Source: Microbacterium immunditiarum (GTDB taxonomy: Bacteria > Actinomycetota > Actinomycetes > Actinomycetales > Microbacteriaceae). Taken from it: DNA of 64,000 nt. Shown here one piece after another: positions 1 through 10,823 of this stretch (the first letter of the stretch is position 1; every line of letters begins with the position of its first letter). The stretch covers positions 868,001-932,000 of the forward strand of contig NZ_JACCBV010000001.1 of assembly GCF_013409785.1 (NCBI RefSeq), in the 5' to 3' direction. The notes beneath the pieces are model-generated. The model worked only from the letters and a program-made list of their open reading frames with translations. It made no database searches and was not told the DNA's origin. A program made the translations under genes and the position numbers.

Positions 1-1120
1 GGGCGTCGGCGCCCCACTCCGGAGCATCCGTCACGCGGCAGCGGGCCGACGTGCCGCCGCCCCACTCGTCCGTGAAGATGACCTTCGTGCCGTCGTTGTT
101 GAACGTGGCGGAGTGCCAGTAGGAGTAGTTCACGTCGGCCACCGCGTCGAGGCGAACGGGGTTCGCCGGGTCGCTGATGTCGAGCAGGATGCCGTTGCCC
201 TGGCACGCGCCCGCCGCGAGCCCGATCTCGGGGTACGCCGTGATGTCGTGGCACGTGTTCGTGTTCGGGTTCGGCCCGTACGGTCCGCCCGACGGGTGCA
301 GCGGCTGGGTCGGGCCGTTCTGCAGGCCGTTGACCGCACCCGTCACCGGGTCGGCGAAGATGCGCGGCTGATTGACGATGCTCGCTGTCTCAGGCGCCGC
401 GAGCGGCACTTGGATGACGTCGATGCGCCACTGCGTCGGGTTCGCCGACGTCGGGCCGCCGTTGCTGCATCCGGCCAGTTCGGCTGCCGAGCGGATGCTC
501 GACGTTCCGGAGTTGTAGATGTAGATGTTCGCGGGGTCACTCGGGTCGGTCACGATGGTGTGCGTGTGCGAGCCGCGGCACGTCTGCACGCCGCCGATCT
601 GGACGGGGTTGTCGAGATCCGAGATGTCGAAGATGCGGACACCGCGGAAGCGCTCGGGGTTCGCCTGACCCGGAGCGCCCTGCGTTCCGCAGTCGATGCG
701 GCCGCGCGTCTCTTCGACCGACATGAACAGGAGGTTCCCGTACACCGAGACGTCGCCCTGGCCGCCGGGACACACGACCTGTGTGCGCAGCTGCGGCGCC
801 GACCGGTCTGAGACGTCGTAGACCTGGAAGCCGTTGAAGTTGCCGACGATCGCGTGGTCGCCCGTGAACGCGAGGTCCGAGTTCACGAATCCGAAGTTGC
901 CGGGAGGGGCGTCGAACGGTGCGACGCGCGGAAGGCTCGCGAGCACCTCGATTCCACTCGCGGCCACGCCGGCGTCGAAATAGCCGGGCTCGAGGCCCTC
1001 GCGCGGATCGTTCTGCGCGGAGGCGGCGTTGGCGGTCAGGAGCGACGCCCCGAGCAGGATGGCCCCTGCTGCGGCGAGTGTCCTGCTCCGCCACCGCGCG
1101 GGTTGGCGGGTCGTCTTCAT
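1..1120 (-). CDS. secreted LVIVD-repeat-type protein (3' end outside window)
   Basis: The frame is open from an ATG at 1118-1120 to the window edge, so the C-terminus is missing and 373 codons are visible. A Shine-Dalgarno AGAGGG lies about 8 bases before the start. The protein begins with a signal peptide (basic MKTTRQPARWRSR, a hydrophobic stretch, then cleavage near ANAASA). The mature part has short repeated beta-propeller-like phrases such as VYDVSDRS, VRIFDISDLDNP and ILLDISDPANPV, typical of secreted LVIVD-repeat proteins. It is probably an extracellular beta-propeller; the ligand is unknown. It is divergent from the M23 gene and separated from the upstream tRNA cluster by a terminator. 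Frames were checked at both ends of the visible region. Confidence 0.75.
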   Translation of the reverse strand, partial: MKTTRQPARWRSRTLAAAGAILLGASLLTANAASAQNDPREGLEPGYFDAGVAASGIEVLASLPRVAPFDAPPGNFGFVNSDLAFTGDHAIVGNFNGFQVYDVSDRSAPQLRTQVVCPGGQGDVSVYGNLLFMSVEETRGRIDCGTQGAPGQANPERFRGVRIFDISDLDNPVQIGGVQTCRGSHTHTIVTDPSDPANIYIYNSGTSSIRSAAELAGCSNGGPTSANPTQWRIDVIQVPLAAPETASIVNQPRIFADPVTGAVNGLQNGPTQPLHPSGGPYGPNPNTNTCHDITAYPEIGLAAGACQGNGILLDISDPANPVRLDAVADVNYSYWHSATFNNDGTKVIFTDEWGGGTSARCRVTDAPEWGADA

Positions 1121-1283
1121 CGATGTTCCCTCTCAGCTGCGCGTGCGGTGCGGATGCCTCCGGCAGGTGAGTTCGCGCACAGCGCCGTGCGAGGGCTCGG
1201 CCCTGGGGAGGCCTGTGACGCGAAATCTAGCGGGTGCGCGAGGGGGCGCACCAGAGGTGTCGCGGTGAGGGCGCGAGAAAGAC

Positions 1284-1319
1284 GAAACCCCCGCGATGTA
1301 GAAGCTACGCGAGGGTTTC
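1284..1319 (-). terminator. Rho-independent terminator of the tRNA cluster
   Basis: A long hairpin has outer arms GAAACCC/GGGTTTC, a CGC/GCG segment and an inner GTAG-AAG-CTAC stem. Reading leftward from tRNA-Phe it is followed by a T-rich run (GTCTTTCTCG). A smaller GGTGAT/ATCACC hairpin lies between it and the tRNA 3' end at about 1322-1342. Confidence 0.7.
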
Positions 1320-1345
1320 TGGGGTGATTGTAACGATCACCCTTG

Positions 1346-1418
1346 TGGCTCCGACCGGCATCGATCCGGTGACCTTTCGATTTTCAGTCGAACGCTCTAC
1401 CAACTGAGCTACAGAGCC
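1346..1418 (-). tRNA. tRNA-Phe (GAA anticodon)
   Basis: The complement folds as a cloverleaf. The acceptor stem is GGCTCTG/CGGAGCC, the D-arm AGCTCAGTTGGTAGAGC, the anticodon stem TTCGA/TCGAA with loop CTGAAAA giving anticodon GAA, and the T-arm CCGG-ATCGATG-CCGG. CCA is not encoded. It is the last gene of a three-tRNA cluster read leftward. Confidence 0.95.
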
Positions 1419-1502
1419 GCGCGGCATCCGTTTCGATTGCTCGACGCGATGCCACGTCCTAGACGAAAGGCCCTCTTCGAGAAAAGGGCCCGTCGCTCGG
1501 AG

Positions 1503-1576
1503 CGACCCTGACGGGACTTGAACCCGCGACCTCCGCCGTGACAGGGCGGCACGCTAACCAACTGCGCTACAGGGCC
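1503..1576 (-). tRNA. tRNA-Asp (GTC anticodon)
   Basis: The acceptor stem is GGCCCTG/CAGGGTC with discriminator G. The anticodon stem CCGCC/GGCGG holds loop CTGTCAC with anticodon GTC, and the T-arm contains GTTCAAGTC. CCA is not encoded. It lies in the middle of the Glu-Asp-Phe cluster. Confidence 0.95.
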
Positions 1577-1606
1577 ATGCTTGTTCAGTTGTGGGTGTGG
1601 GTTGAG

Positions 1607-1679
1607 TGACCCCAACGGGATTCGAACCCGTGCTACCGCCGTGAAAGGGCGGCGTCCTAGGCCGCTAAACGATGGGGCC
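1607..1679 (-). tRNA. tRNA-Glu (TTC anticodon)
   Basis: The acceptor stem is GGCCCCA/TGGGGTC with discriminator A. The anticodon stem CCGCC/GGCGG holds loop CTTTCAC with anticodon TTC, and the T-loop is GTTCGAATC. It is the first gene of the leftward cluster. Its promoter must lie to the right, in the 1680-1850 spacer. Confidence 0.95.
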
Positions 1680-1849
1680 GGGTGAACCCGGGGGCTCACG
1701 CTTACCGACGATCAAGCATACGCAGGAGACAGCCGTTCCGCCAAATCGAGGCGCTGGGCGCCGGACGGGCGAAACCGACCCGCCGCAAGGAAACCCGTGC
1801 GTTCTCGCGCTCGTCGGCGCAATATGGGAGGCAGGTGTGGTCCTGCCTG

Positions 1850-1877
1850 TTGCGTGTGTGACTGATGTTGCTAGTGT
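1850..1877 (+). promoter_or_regulatory. candidate promoter of the M23 peptidase gene
   Basis: TTGCGT (1850-1855) is followed after 16 bases by TAGTGT (1872-1877), about 30 bases before the start codon. A strong AAGGAGGG ribosome site lies at 1896-1903. The rest of the 1680-1850 spacer shows nothing else I can name. Confidence 0.35.
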
Positions 1878-1908
1878 GATGACGTCTACGACCGCAAGGA
1901 GGGTGCGC

Positions 1909-3261
1909 GTGCAGACCGAGGAGGCGTACGACGAGTGCGGCTGTGCGCCCACTCCCCGTGAGCGCCGGCTGCTGTGGCCCGAATCCGTCTCGCGGCGCGG
2001 CATGCTCGGCCTCGGTGCGCTCGGCGTCCTGGCCCTCGGATCGCTGGGCGGAGCCCTTTCGGCTGCGTCGCCCGCCTTCGCCGCGCAGTACCCGACGTGG
2101 GAAGAGGTTGAGAAGGCGCGTGCGAACGAGGCCGCCAAGGCCGCCGAGGTCAGCAAGATCGAGGGCCTCATCCGCAACCTCCAGAACGAGGTCGCGCGCA
2201 CGCAGGCCGAGGCCAAGCGCACCGCCGACGAGTTCTACGAAGCGCAGCAGGCGTACTTCGAGGCGGCGCTCTACGCCGAGCAGCTGCAGCAGCAAGCCGA
2301 CGCCGAGGCGGCGAAGGCGCAGGACGCGGCCGCGAAGGCCGGCCGCGTCGCCGCGCAGCTCTACCGCAAGGGCGGCGACGACACGTCGCTCGAGCTCTTC
2401 TTCTCAGGCTCGGCCGCGACCGCCGACGACCTGCTCGCACGCCTCGGCACGATGGACAAGCTCCTCGAGCGCAACCAGGCCGTGTACGCCGACGCGATCA
2501 CCGCGCGCGACTCCGCGCAGAGCCTCAGCGACCAGGCCGCCGTCGCGCGAGACGAGCGCGACCGCCTGCAGCAGGTCGCGGAGCAGAAGATGATCGAGGC
2601 GCAGGCCGCAGCGGATGCCGCAGAGGCGGCCCTCGCCGAGCAGAAGTCCCGCAAGGTCGAGCTCGACGCGCAGCTCGCTGCACTGAAGGACACGGCGGCG
2701 AAGACGCTCGCGGGCTACAAGGCCGGAGTCGAGGCCGAGCGCAAGGCGCGTCAGGAGCGCGAGCGCCGGGCTCGTGAAGAGGCCGAGCGCCGTGCGCGTG
2801 AGCAGGCAGCCGCCGGCGGCGGAGGAGGCGGAGGCGTCGTCGGCTCGGGCTGGGCGCGTCCGTCGTCCGGGTGGCGCAGCTCCGGCTACGGTCCTCGCAC
2901 CGTGCAATGCGGCAACGGCTACTGTTCGTCGGGCACGCATTGGGGCGTGGACCTCGCGGCCGGCTGCTACGCCGGCATCTTCGCCGCGGCATCCGGTCGG
3001 GTCGTCTACGCCGGCTCCAACGGCGGCTACGGCAACTACATCAAGATCGACCACGGCGGCGGCATCGGCACCGGCTACGGCCACATCGCGAGCGGCCACA
3101 TCTACGTGCGGTACGGCCAGTGGGTGAACGCCGGCCAGCTCATCGCCGGCGAGGGCAACACCGGCAACTCGTTCGGCTGCCACCTGCACTTCGAGACCTA
3201 CGTGAACGGCTACCCCGTGAACCCGGTCGACTTCATGGGTGCGCGGGGCGTCTCCGTCTGA
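1909..3261 (+). CDS. secreted coiled-coil M23 (LytM/EnvC-like) peptidoglycan peptidase
   Basis: A 450-residue protein. The GTG at 1909 is chosen because AAGGAGGG sits 6 bases before it; reading further upstream would run into tRNA-Glu. Residues 1-60 carry a signal with SRRGML before a hydrophobic stretch, possibly Tat-type, ending near PAFAA. Residues 65-320 are almost continuous Ala/Glu/Lys/Arg coiled coil, then a glycine hinge. The C-terminal domain is a zinc endopeptidase fold with THWGVDLA (HxxxD) and HLHFE, the metal and catalytic motifs of peptidase M23. The family cuts peptide cross-bridges or activates cell-wall amidases during division. The coiled coil suggests an EnvC/FtsX-partner role, which is inference. 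It converges on ppa across a terminator. Confidence 0.88.
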   Translation: MQTEEAYDECGCAPTPRERRLLWPESVSRRGMLGLGALGVLALGSLGGALSAASPAFAAQYPTWEEVEKARANEAAKAAEVSKIEGLIRNLQNEVARTQAEAKRTADEFYEAQQAYFEAALYAEQLQQQADAEAAKAQDAAAKAGRVAAQLYRKGGDDTSLELFFSGSAATADDLLARLGTMDKLLERNQAVYADAITARDSAQSLSDQAAVARDERDRLQQVAEQKMIEAQAAADAAEAALAEQKSRKVELDAQLAALKDTAAKTLAGYKAGVEAERKARQERERRAREEAERRAREQAAAGGGGGGGVVGSGWARPSSGWRSSGYGPRTVQCGNGYCSSGTHWGVDLAAGCYAGIFAAASGRVVYAGSNGGYGNYIKIDHGGGIGTGYGHIASGHIYVRYGQWVNAGQLIAGEGNTGNSFGCHLHFETYVNGYPVNPVDFMGARGVSV

Positions 3262-3275
3262 CGATCGATGACACA

Positions 3276-3299
3276 GGGCGGATGCCGCAGCATCCGCCC
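3276..3299. terminator. bidirectional terminator between the M23 gene and ppa
   Basis: A perfect 10-bp stem, GGGCGGATGC and GCATCCGCCC, has loop CGCA and sits between two converging genes. It is made from an inverted pair of the GGATGC motif that is frequent in this window. Confidence 0.65.
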
Positions 3300-3315
3300 C
3301 TCGTCCTGAAGAGAG

Positions 3316-3849
3316 TCAGATCGTCTTCGGCGCCTCGCCCGCACCCTGCGTCGCGGTCTGGCCCTCGTTCTCGTGGAAGCGGTCGAACGCCTCCGACACG
3401 AGCCGCTCGGCCTCGGCGGCGTCCGCCCACTGCTCGACCTTGACCCACTTGCCGGGCTCGAGGTCCTTGTAGTGCTCGAAGAAGTGGCCGATCTCGGACT
3501 TCGTCCACTCGTCGATGTCGTCGACGTCCTGGATGTGGTCCCAGCGGGGGTCCTTCGCGAGCACCGCGACGACCTTGTCATCGCCGCCGGCCTCGTCGCT
3601 CATCTTGAGCACGCCGACCGGGCGGACCTTCGCGAGGATGCCCGGGTAGAGGTCGCGATCGAGCAGCAGGAGCACGTCGAGCGGGTCGCCGTCCTCGCCG
3701 AGCGTGTCTTCGAAGAAGCCGTAGTTCGCGGGGTAGCCCATGGGGGTGAAGAGCACCCGGTCGAGGAAGACGCGGCCGGTGCCGTGGTCGACCTCGTACT
3801 TCACGCGGCTGCCGCGCGGGATCTCGATGACGGCGTCGTACGCGCCCAT
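3316..3849 (-). CDS. ppa: inorganic pyrophosphatase, family I
   Basis: A 177-residue cytoplasmic enzyme that hydrolyses pyrophosphate to phosphate and so pulls biosynthetic reactions forward. Visible family I signatures are [14 protein letters not shown] near the N-terminus, MGYPANYGF, and the metal-binding DGDPLDVL with its three aspartates, followed by [11 protein letters not shown]. Length fits the family (about 160-180). AAGGAGC lies about 6 bases before the ATG. It is divergent from tilS; the spacer holds a palindromic repeat element. Confidence 0.95.
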   Translation of the reverse strand: MGAYDAVIEIPRGSRVKYEVDHGTGRVFLDRVLFTPMGYPANYGFFEDTLGEDGDPLDVLLLLDRDLYPGILAKVRPVGVLKMSDEAGGDDKVVAVLAKDPRWDHIQDVDDIDEWTKSEIGHFFEHYKDLEPGKWVKVEQWADAAEAERLVSEAFDRFHENEGQTATQGAGEAPKTI

Positions 3850-3912
3850 GTGGTGCTCCTTCGGAAGACTGCGGGAATGCCGCGGACAAGCCTAGTCGCG
3901 GGCTTCGCGCGC

Positions 3913-3994
3913 GCAGAACTCCACAGATTTCGCCCGCTCGACGCCGGGATGGGCCTGAATCCGGGTCGAGGCGCCCGAATCTCCGGAGTTCTGC
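3913..3994. repeat. REP-like intergenic palindromic element, copy 1
   Basis: The outer arms GCAGAACTCC (3913-3922) and GGAGTTCTGC (3985-3994) are perfect complements. Complementarity continues inward, with AGATTTCG against CGAATCT and a CTCGACGCC / GGTCGAGGCG region. The right end CGAATCTCCGGAGTTCTGC recurs with few changes at 40487-40505. It lies in the ppa-tilS divergent spacer. Confidence 0.6.
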
Positions 3995-4001
3995 ACGGCG
4001 G

Positions 4002-4007
4002 TACGGT
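4002..4007 (+). promoter_or_regulatory. -10 box of a probable leaderless tilS promoter
   Basis: TACGGT ends 6 bases before the GTG start of tilS, and no Shine-Dalgarno is present. Confidence 0.4.
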
Positions 4008-4013
4008 GGGCGC

Positions 4014-5015
4014 GTGGAACACCGACCCGGTCTCGACCCCGCCGTCGCGGAGGTGCGCCTCGCCGTGCGCCGCGCCCTCGGCGGCCTCGCGCCGGGATCC
4101 GGCGTCGTCGTCGCGCTGTCGGGCGGCGCGGACTCGCTCGCGCTCGCGTCCGCCGTCGCGTTCGAGGCGCCGAAGCGGGGTCTCCAGGCGATCGCGGTGG
4201 TCATCGACCACGGTCTTCAGGAGGGGTCGACGGATGCCGCGGCCACCGCCGCCGACACCGCGCGCGCTCTCGGGCTCGAGGCCCGGGTCGTGCGCGTTGA
4301 GGTGTCGGCCGGCGACGGTCTGGAGGCGGCGGCTCGCGCGGCGCGATACGAGGCGCTCGCCGCGGAGGCTCTCGACTCCGGCGCCGCCGTCCTCACCGGC
4401 CACACCCTCGACGACCAGGCCGAGACCGTCCTCCTGGGCCTCGCCCGCGGGTCGGGCGGCGCGAGCCTGCAGGGCATGGCGCCCTCCTCGACGCTCTCGA
4501 GCGGCGTCGCCCTCCTGCGTCCGCTGCTCGGCGTGCGCCGTGCGACGACCCGCGCCGCGTGCGCGGCCGAGGGCCTCGAGCCGTGGGACGACCCGCACAA
4601 TGTCGACCCGCGCTTCGCGCGCGTGCGCGTCCGCGAGAGGGTGCTGCCGGTCCTCGAGGCCGAGCTCGGACCGGGTGTCGCCGAAGCCCTCGCGCGCACC
4701 GCCGAGCAGCTGCGCGAAGACGCGGAGGCCTTCGCCGACATGATCGACGAGGTCATCGAAGACATCGTCGAGCACGCCGAGGCCGGCATCTCGGTGTCGG
4801 TCGCGGCGCTCGCGGCGAATCCGGCGGCGCTGCGCAACCGCATCATCCGTCACGTCGTCGCGGCGGAGTTCGGCGAGAGCCTCTCGCGCACGCAGACGCT
4901 CGAGGTCGCACGCCTCGTGACGGACTGGTCGGGTCAGGGCCCGATCGACCTTCCCGGGTGCCGCGCCCACCGCGCCGGCGGACGTATCGTCTTCACCGCG
5001 AACGTGCCGCGCTGA
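4014..5015 (+). CDS. tilS: tRNA(Ile)-lysidine synthase
   Basis: A 333-residue N-type ATP pyrophosphatase that converts C34 of the CAU-anticodon tRNA-Ile to lysidine so that it reads AUA. The PP-loop SGGADS is at about residues 36-41. VVIDHGLQ and TGHTLDDQAETVLL follow in the usual order, with the C-terminal substrate domain after residue 220. The start is GTG with a TACGGT -10 box 6 bases upstream, so translation is probably leaderless. In Mycobacterium tilS is directly followed by hpt; here a minus-strand DUF937 gene separates them. Confidence 0.92.
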   Translation: MEHRPGLDPAVAEVRLAVRRALGGLAPGSGVVVALSGGADSLALASAVAFEAPKRGLQAIAVVIDHGLQEGSTDAAATAADTARALGLEARVVRVEVSAGDGLEAAARAARYEALAAEALDSGAAVLTGHTLDDQAETVLLGLARGSGGASLQGMAPSSTLSSGVALLRPLLGVRRATTRAACAAEGLEPWDDPHNVDPRFARVRVRERVLPVLEAELGPGVAEALARTAEQLREDAEAFADMIDEVIEDIVEHAEAGISVSVAALAANPAALRNRIIRHVVAAEFGESLSRTQTLEVARLVTDWSGQGPIDLPGCRAHRAGGRIVFTANVPR

Positions 5016-5045
5016 GGTCCGCGCGCGTCGGGCGGCGCATCCGCC

Positions 5046-5582
5046 TTATTTGTTGCCGCCGAACAGGCCGCCCAGCAACCCGCCGATGTCGAGGCCGCCG
5101 CCCTGCTGCTGCCCGCCTCCGCCGCCGAGCAGTCCGCCGATGAGGTCGCCGATGCCGCCGCCCGAGGACTCCTGGGCCTGCGCGCCGCCGGCAGGCTGCT
5201 GCTTCTTCGCGAGGAGTCCCATGACGATGGGCGCGAGCATCGGCAGGAGCTTGCCGAAGTCGATTCCCGCCGTCTGCGGGGCCTCGGTGAGCGTCTGCTT
5301 GACCGCCTGCTCCTTCTCACCGAACACGTGCTTGAGGATCTTCTCGCCGTCCTCGGTGTCGACGCGGTCGACGTCGACGGAGTCTCCGAGACCCTGGTGC
5401 TGGCCGAGAGCCTTCTGGAGCGCGGCGGCGCCGTCGGGCGACTGCGCGTTCTTCTGCAGGCCGGTGAGGATCGCCCCGCCGCCCTGCTCGACCGCCTGCG
5501 CGGCGGTGTCGGGGTCGACCCCCAGCTTCGACGCGAGTTGATCGATGGGAATCATCTTGAGGATGTCGTCCAGTCCAGCCAT
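5046..5582 (-). CDS. DUF937-family protein with Gly/Gln-rich tail
   Basis: A 178-residue protein. The ATG at 5580-5582 has GGAGGT 7 bases upstream; the frame is open further upstream but lacks a better start. Residues 1-95 match the DUF937 style: DILKMIPIDQLASKLGVD, then AAQAVEQGGGAILTGLQ. After PMLAPIVMGLLAKKQQ comes a low-complexity tail of GGG, QQQ and GGLLGGLFGG. There is no signal peptide or membrane helix. Function is unknown in the family (YidB-like). It is inserted between tilS and hpt on the opposite strand. Confidence 0.8.
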   Translation of the reverse strand: MAGLDDILKMIPIDQLASKLGVDPDTAAQAVEQGGGAILTGLQKNAQSPDGAAALQKALGQHQGLGDSVDVDRVDTEDGEKILKHVFGEKEQAVKQTLTEAPQTAGIDFGKLLPMLAPIVMGLLAKKQQPAGGAQAQESSGGGIGDLIGGLLGGGGGQQQGGGLDIGGLLGGLFGGNK

Positions 5583-5670
5583 CGCAGCCACCTCCGGATC
5601 GGTCCGCGGGGGCTCCGGCGCCTCCGGGCTCGGGCTCAGCATATTGACCGGGACGGCCGGCCGACAGGGC

Positions 5671-5698
5671 TTCGGGATCGCGCCGCCGACTCTAGACT
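5671..5698 (+). promoter_or_regulatory. promoter of hpt, probably leaderless
   Basis: TTCGGG at 5671-5676, a 16-base spacer and TAGACT at 5693-5698, which ends 7 bases before the ATG of hpt. There is no ribosome site. Confidence 0.45.
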
Positions 5699-5705
5699 CG
5701 GAGCC

Positions 5706-6257
<552 letters not shown>

Positions 6258-6451
6258 CGCGCCGCGCTCTCTCGCGCTGCGGGAGGTGGGGGCGGAAAGC
6301 GGATGCCGCACCCGAACGTGCGTTCAGCCCTGGGCGAATGCACAGGCGGTGCCGAGCAACGCCGCGATACCCTGAGATCCACCGTTGCCGAGGCATCCGG
6401 ACGATTCGGCGGCGGATCGCCGACGAAAGGTAACGGGCCCGCGCCCGAACG

Positions 6452-8458
<2,007 letters not shown>

Positions 8459-8468
8459 GGTCGTCGGC

Positions 8469-9062
8469 ATGGCTGTCGACCGTGAGCGCGTGGCCGCGGC
8501 GATCCGCGACATCCTCGACGCGATCGGCGAGGACCCGGACCGCCCCGGCCTGCGACTGACGCCTGGGCGCGTCGCCGACGCGTACGCCGAGTTCTTCGCC
8601 GGCGTTCAGGCGGATGCCGCGGAGCCGCTCGCGCACACGATCTCGATCGCGCACGGGCCCGCGCCCGAGACGCAGCCGTCCGGCGCCGTGATGCTTCGCG
8701 ACATCCAGTTCCGCTCGGTGTGCGAGCATCACCTGCTGCTGTTCCGCGGCAAGGCGCACGTCGCGTACCTGCCGGGCGACAAGGTCGTCGGGCTCGGGGC
8801 GCTCGCAAAGGTCGTCGAGATCCTTGCCGCCCGCCCGCAGGTGCAGGAGCGCCTCGGAGAGCAGATCGCCGACACGATCTCCGAGTCGCTCGAGGCGCGC
8901 GGCGTGCTCGTCGTGCTCGAGGCCACGCACGGGTGCGTCACGATGCGCGGCGAGCGACAGCGCGAGGCGTCGACCGTCACGATCGCGGCGCGCGGAGAGT
9001 TCACCGAACCGGCCGCCCGTGCCGAGCTCATCACGCTCATGACCACCGCGGGGCGCGAATGA
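8469..9062 (+). CDS. folE: GTP cyclohydrolase I
   Basis: A 197-residue enzyme for the first step of tetrahydrofolate synthesis (GTP to 7,8-dihydroneopterin triphosphate). The zinc and active-site segment FRSVCEHHLLLF and the later HGCVTMRG (second zinc Cys) are both intact. GEDPDRPGLRLTPGRVADAY is the usual N-terminal segment. The ATG at 8469 gives the normal family length. Its TGA overlaps the folP ATG (ATGA), the first of a chain of translationally coupled folate genes. Confidence 0.96.
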   Translation: MAVDRERVAAAIRDILDAIGEDPDRPGLRLTPGRVADAYAEFFAGVQADAAEPLAHTISIAHGPAPETQPSGAVMLRDIQFRSVCEHHLLLFRGKAHVAYLPGDKVVGLGALAKVVEILAARPQVQERLGEQIADTISESLEARGVLVVLEATHGCVTMRGERQREASTVTIAARGEFTEPAARAELITLMTTAGRE

Positions 9063-9901
9063 CGCTCATCATGGGGGTCGTCAACGTGACGCCCGACTCC
9101 TTCAGCGACGGCGGCCGGTATGACGACACCGAGCGGGCGATCGCCCACGGCATGGCGCTGTGCGCGCGCGGCGCCGACCTCGTCGACGTCGGCGGCGAGT
9201 CGACCCGCCCCGGCGCGGACCGGGTGTCACCCGACATCGAGCGCGCTCGCGTCATCCCGGTCATCGAAGCGCTGGCCGCCGCGGGTGTCACCGTGAGCGT
9301 CGACACGATGAACGCCTCGACCGGGGTCGCCGCGGTCGAAGCGGGCGCCCGCATCGTGAACGATGTGTCGGGCGGGCTCGCCGATCCCGAGATGCTCTCC
9401 GCGGTCGCCGAGACCGGCGCCGACATCGTGCTGCAGCACTGGCGTGGTGCCTCCTCCGACATGTACGCGAACGCGCGTTACGACGACGTCCTCCGCGAGG
9501 TCATCGACGAGCTCGCCGGGCGCATCCGGGCCGCCGCGAAAGCGGGCATCCCGCCCGCTCGCATGATCATCGACCCGGGCATCGGCTTCGGCAAGCAGGG
9601 CGACCAGAACTGGGGCGTGCTGCGCGGACTCGAGCGCATCGTCGGCATCGGGCCGCGCGTGCTCGTGGGCACGAGTCGCAAGCGGTTCCTCGCCGAGACG
9701 CTCGGACCGGACGAGCCCGGCGGAGACACCGTCTCGGAGCGCCGGCGCGACCTCGCGACCGCCGTGACGAGCGTCCTCGCGGCGGAAGCCGGCGTGTGGG
9801 CCGTACGCGTGCACGACGTGGGCGCGACAAAGGACGCGCTGCGGATCGCCGAGGCATGGAGGGGAGAGGACCGATGGAAGGTCTCGACGAGATCCGGCTG
9901 A
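9059..9901 (+). CDS. folP: dihydropteroate synthase
   Basis: A 280-residue TIM-barrel enzyme condensing 6-hydroxymethyl-7,8-dihydropterin diphosphate with p-aminobenzoate; it is the sulfonamide target. Motifs: MGVVNVTPDSFSDGG at the N-terminus, DVGGESTRPGA at about residues 42-52, DPGIGFGK, and GTSRKRFL near the C-terminus. The start is ATG overlapping the folE stop by ATGA. The 3' end overlaps folB by 28 bases. Confidence 0.96.
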   Translation: MTLIMGVVNVTPDSFSDGGRYDDTERAIAHGMALCARGADLVDVGGESTRPGADRVSPDIERARVIPVIEALAAAGVTVSVDTMNASTGVAAVEAGARIVNDVSGGLADPEMLSAVAETGADIVLQHWRGASSDMYANARYDDVLREVIDELAGRIRAAAKAGIPPARMIIDPGIGFGKQGDQNWGVLRGLERIVGIGPRVLVGTSRKRFLAETLGPDEPGGDTVSERRRDLATAVTSVLAAEAGVWAVRVHDVGATKDALRIAEAWRGEDRWKVSTRSG

Positions 9902-10284
9902 CGGGCCTTCGCGTCTTCGGCCGCCACGGTGTCTACCCCGACGAGCGTCGGGACGGGCAGTGGTTCGTGGTCGACTTCGCGGTGCGCATCGACACGCGCC
10001 CCGCGGCGGCCAGCGACGACGTCGAAGACACGGTCCACTACGGCGAGCTCGCCGCGCGCGTGGCCGCGATCGTCGAGGGCGAGCCGGTCGATCTGATCGA
10101 GACGCTCGCCGCGCGCATCGCCGACGCGCTGCTCGGGCCAGAAAGGGTTCAGTCCGCCGAGGTGACGGTGCACAAGCCGGATGCCCCGATCCCGCTGACC
10201 TTCGCCGATGTCGCCGTCACCATCCGGCGCGCGAAGGGCGCGGCATCCGGTTCTTCTGTCGGCGAGAGGGGAGTCGCGCTGTGA
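9874..10284 (+). CDS. folB: dihydroneopterin aldolase
   Basis: A 136-residue enzyme converting 7,8-dihydroneopterin to 6-hydroxymethyl-7,8-dihydropterin. It has the family start IRLTGLRVFGRHGVYPDER with the HGVYPDE active-site segment, DTVHYGELA, LIETLAARIAD and the C-terminal VTVHKPDAPIPLTF. GGGGAGAGGA upstream of the ATG is a good ribosome site. It starts inside folP and ends in a GTGA overlap with folK. Confidence 0.94.
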   Translation: MEGLDEIRLTGLRVFGRHGVYPDERRDGQWFVVDFAVRIDTRPAAASDDVEDTVHYGELAARVAAIVEGEPVDLIETLAARIADALLGPERVQSAEVTVHKPDAPIPLTFADVAVTIRRAKGAASGSSVGERGVAL

Positions 10285-10823
10285 GCCGCCGACTCGCCGA
10301 CGGCCCGCGGGGCGAGATGCCCACGCGGCACGACCGCCCGTGGGTCGAGGCCGTCGTCGCGCTCGGCGCGAACCTCGGCGACCGCGAGGCGACCCTGGAC
10401 GCCGCGGTGAAGGACCTCGCGAGGCTTCCGCTGGTCGCCGAGGTGCGCGTGGCGACGCCGATCGAGTCGGTCGCCGTCAAGCCCGAAGGTCCTGACGACG
10501 AGGCGCCGACCTACCTCAACTCCGTCGCGATCCTGATGACGCGGCTCGCGCCGTCCGTCCTGCTGGAGTACCTGCATCGCATCGAGGCGCGGCACGGACG
10601 CGAGCGCCGCGAGCGGTGGGGCGACCGCACCCTCGACCTCGACCTCGTGTCGTACGGAGACGTGCAGTCGACGAGCCCCGCCCTCACGCTCCCGCACCCC
10701 CGCGCGGCCGAGCGGGAGTTCGTGCTGGTGCCGTGGCTCGCGATCGACCCGGATGCCGAGCTGCCGGGCGCCGGGCGCGTCGACGCCCTGCTCGAGCGGC
10801 TGCGGAGGGGTGGCGCATCGTGA
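10281..10823 (+). CDS. folK: 2-amino-4-hydroxy-6-hydroxymethyldihydropteridine pyrophosphokinase
   Basis: A 180-residue enzyme that pyrophosphorylates 6-hydroxymethyl-7,8-dihydropterin with ATP, the step before FolP. Motifs: VALGANLGDRE near the N-terminus, RRERWGDRTLDLDLV (HPPK signature) and LPHPRAAEREFVLVPW. GTG at 10281 is preferred because it overlaps the folB stop and has GAGAGGGGA upstream. An ATG at 10317 is the alternative. Confidence 0.93.
   Translation: MSRRLADGPRGEMPTRHDRPWVEAVVALGANLGDREATLDAAVKDLARLPLVAEVRVATPIESVAVKPEGPDDEAPTYLNSVAILMTRLAPSVLLEYLHRIEARHGRERRERWGDRTLDLDLVSYGDVQSTSPALTLPHPRAAEREFVLVPWLAIDPDAELPGAGRVDALLERLRRGGAS

Noticed and set aside
1346..1679. The tRNA cluster as an integration site (attB) for a mobile element
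   Set aside because: No integrase, no repeated tRNA 3' end and no phage-like genes are nearby.
1672..1908. An upstream extension of the M23 peptidase frame
   Set aside because: It would begin inside the tRNA-Glu gene, and a perfect AAGGAGGG ribosome site marks the GTG at 1909.
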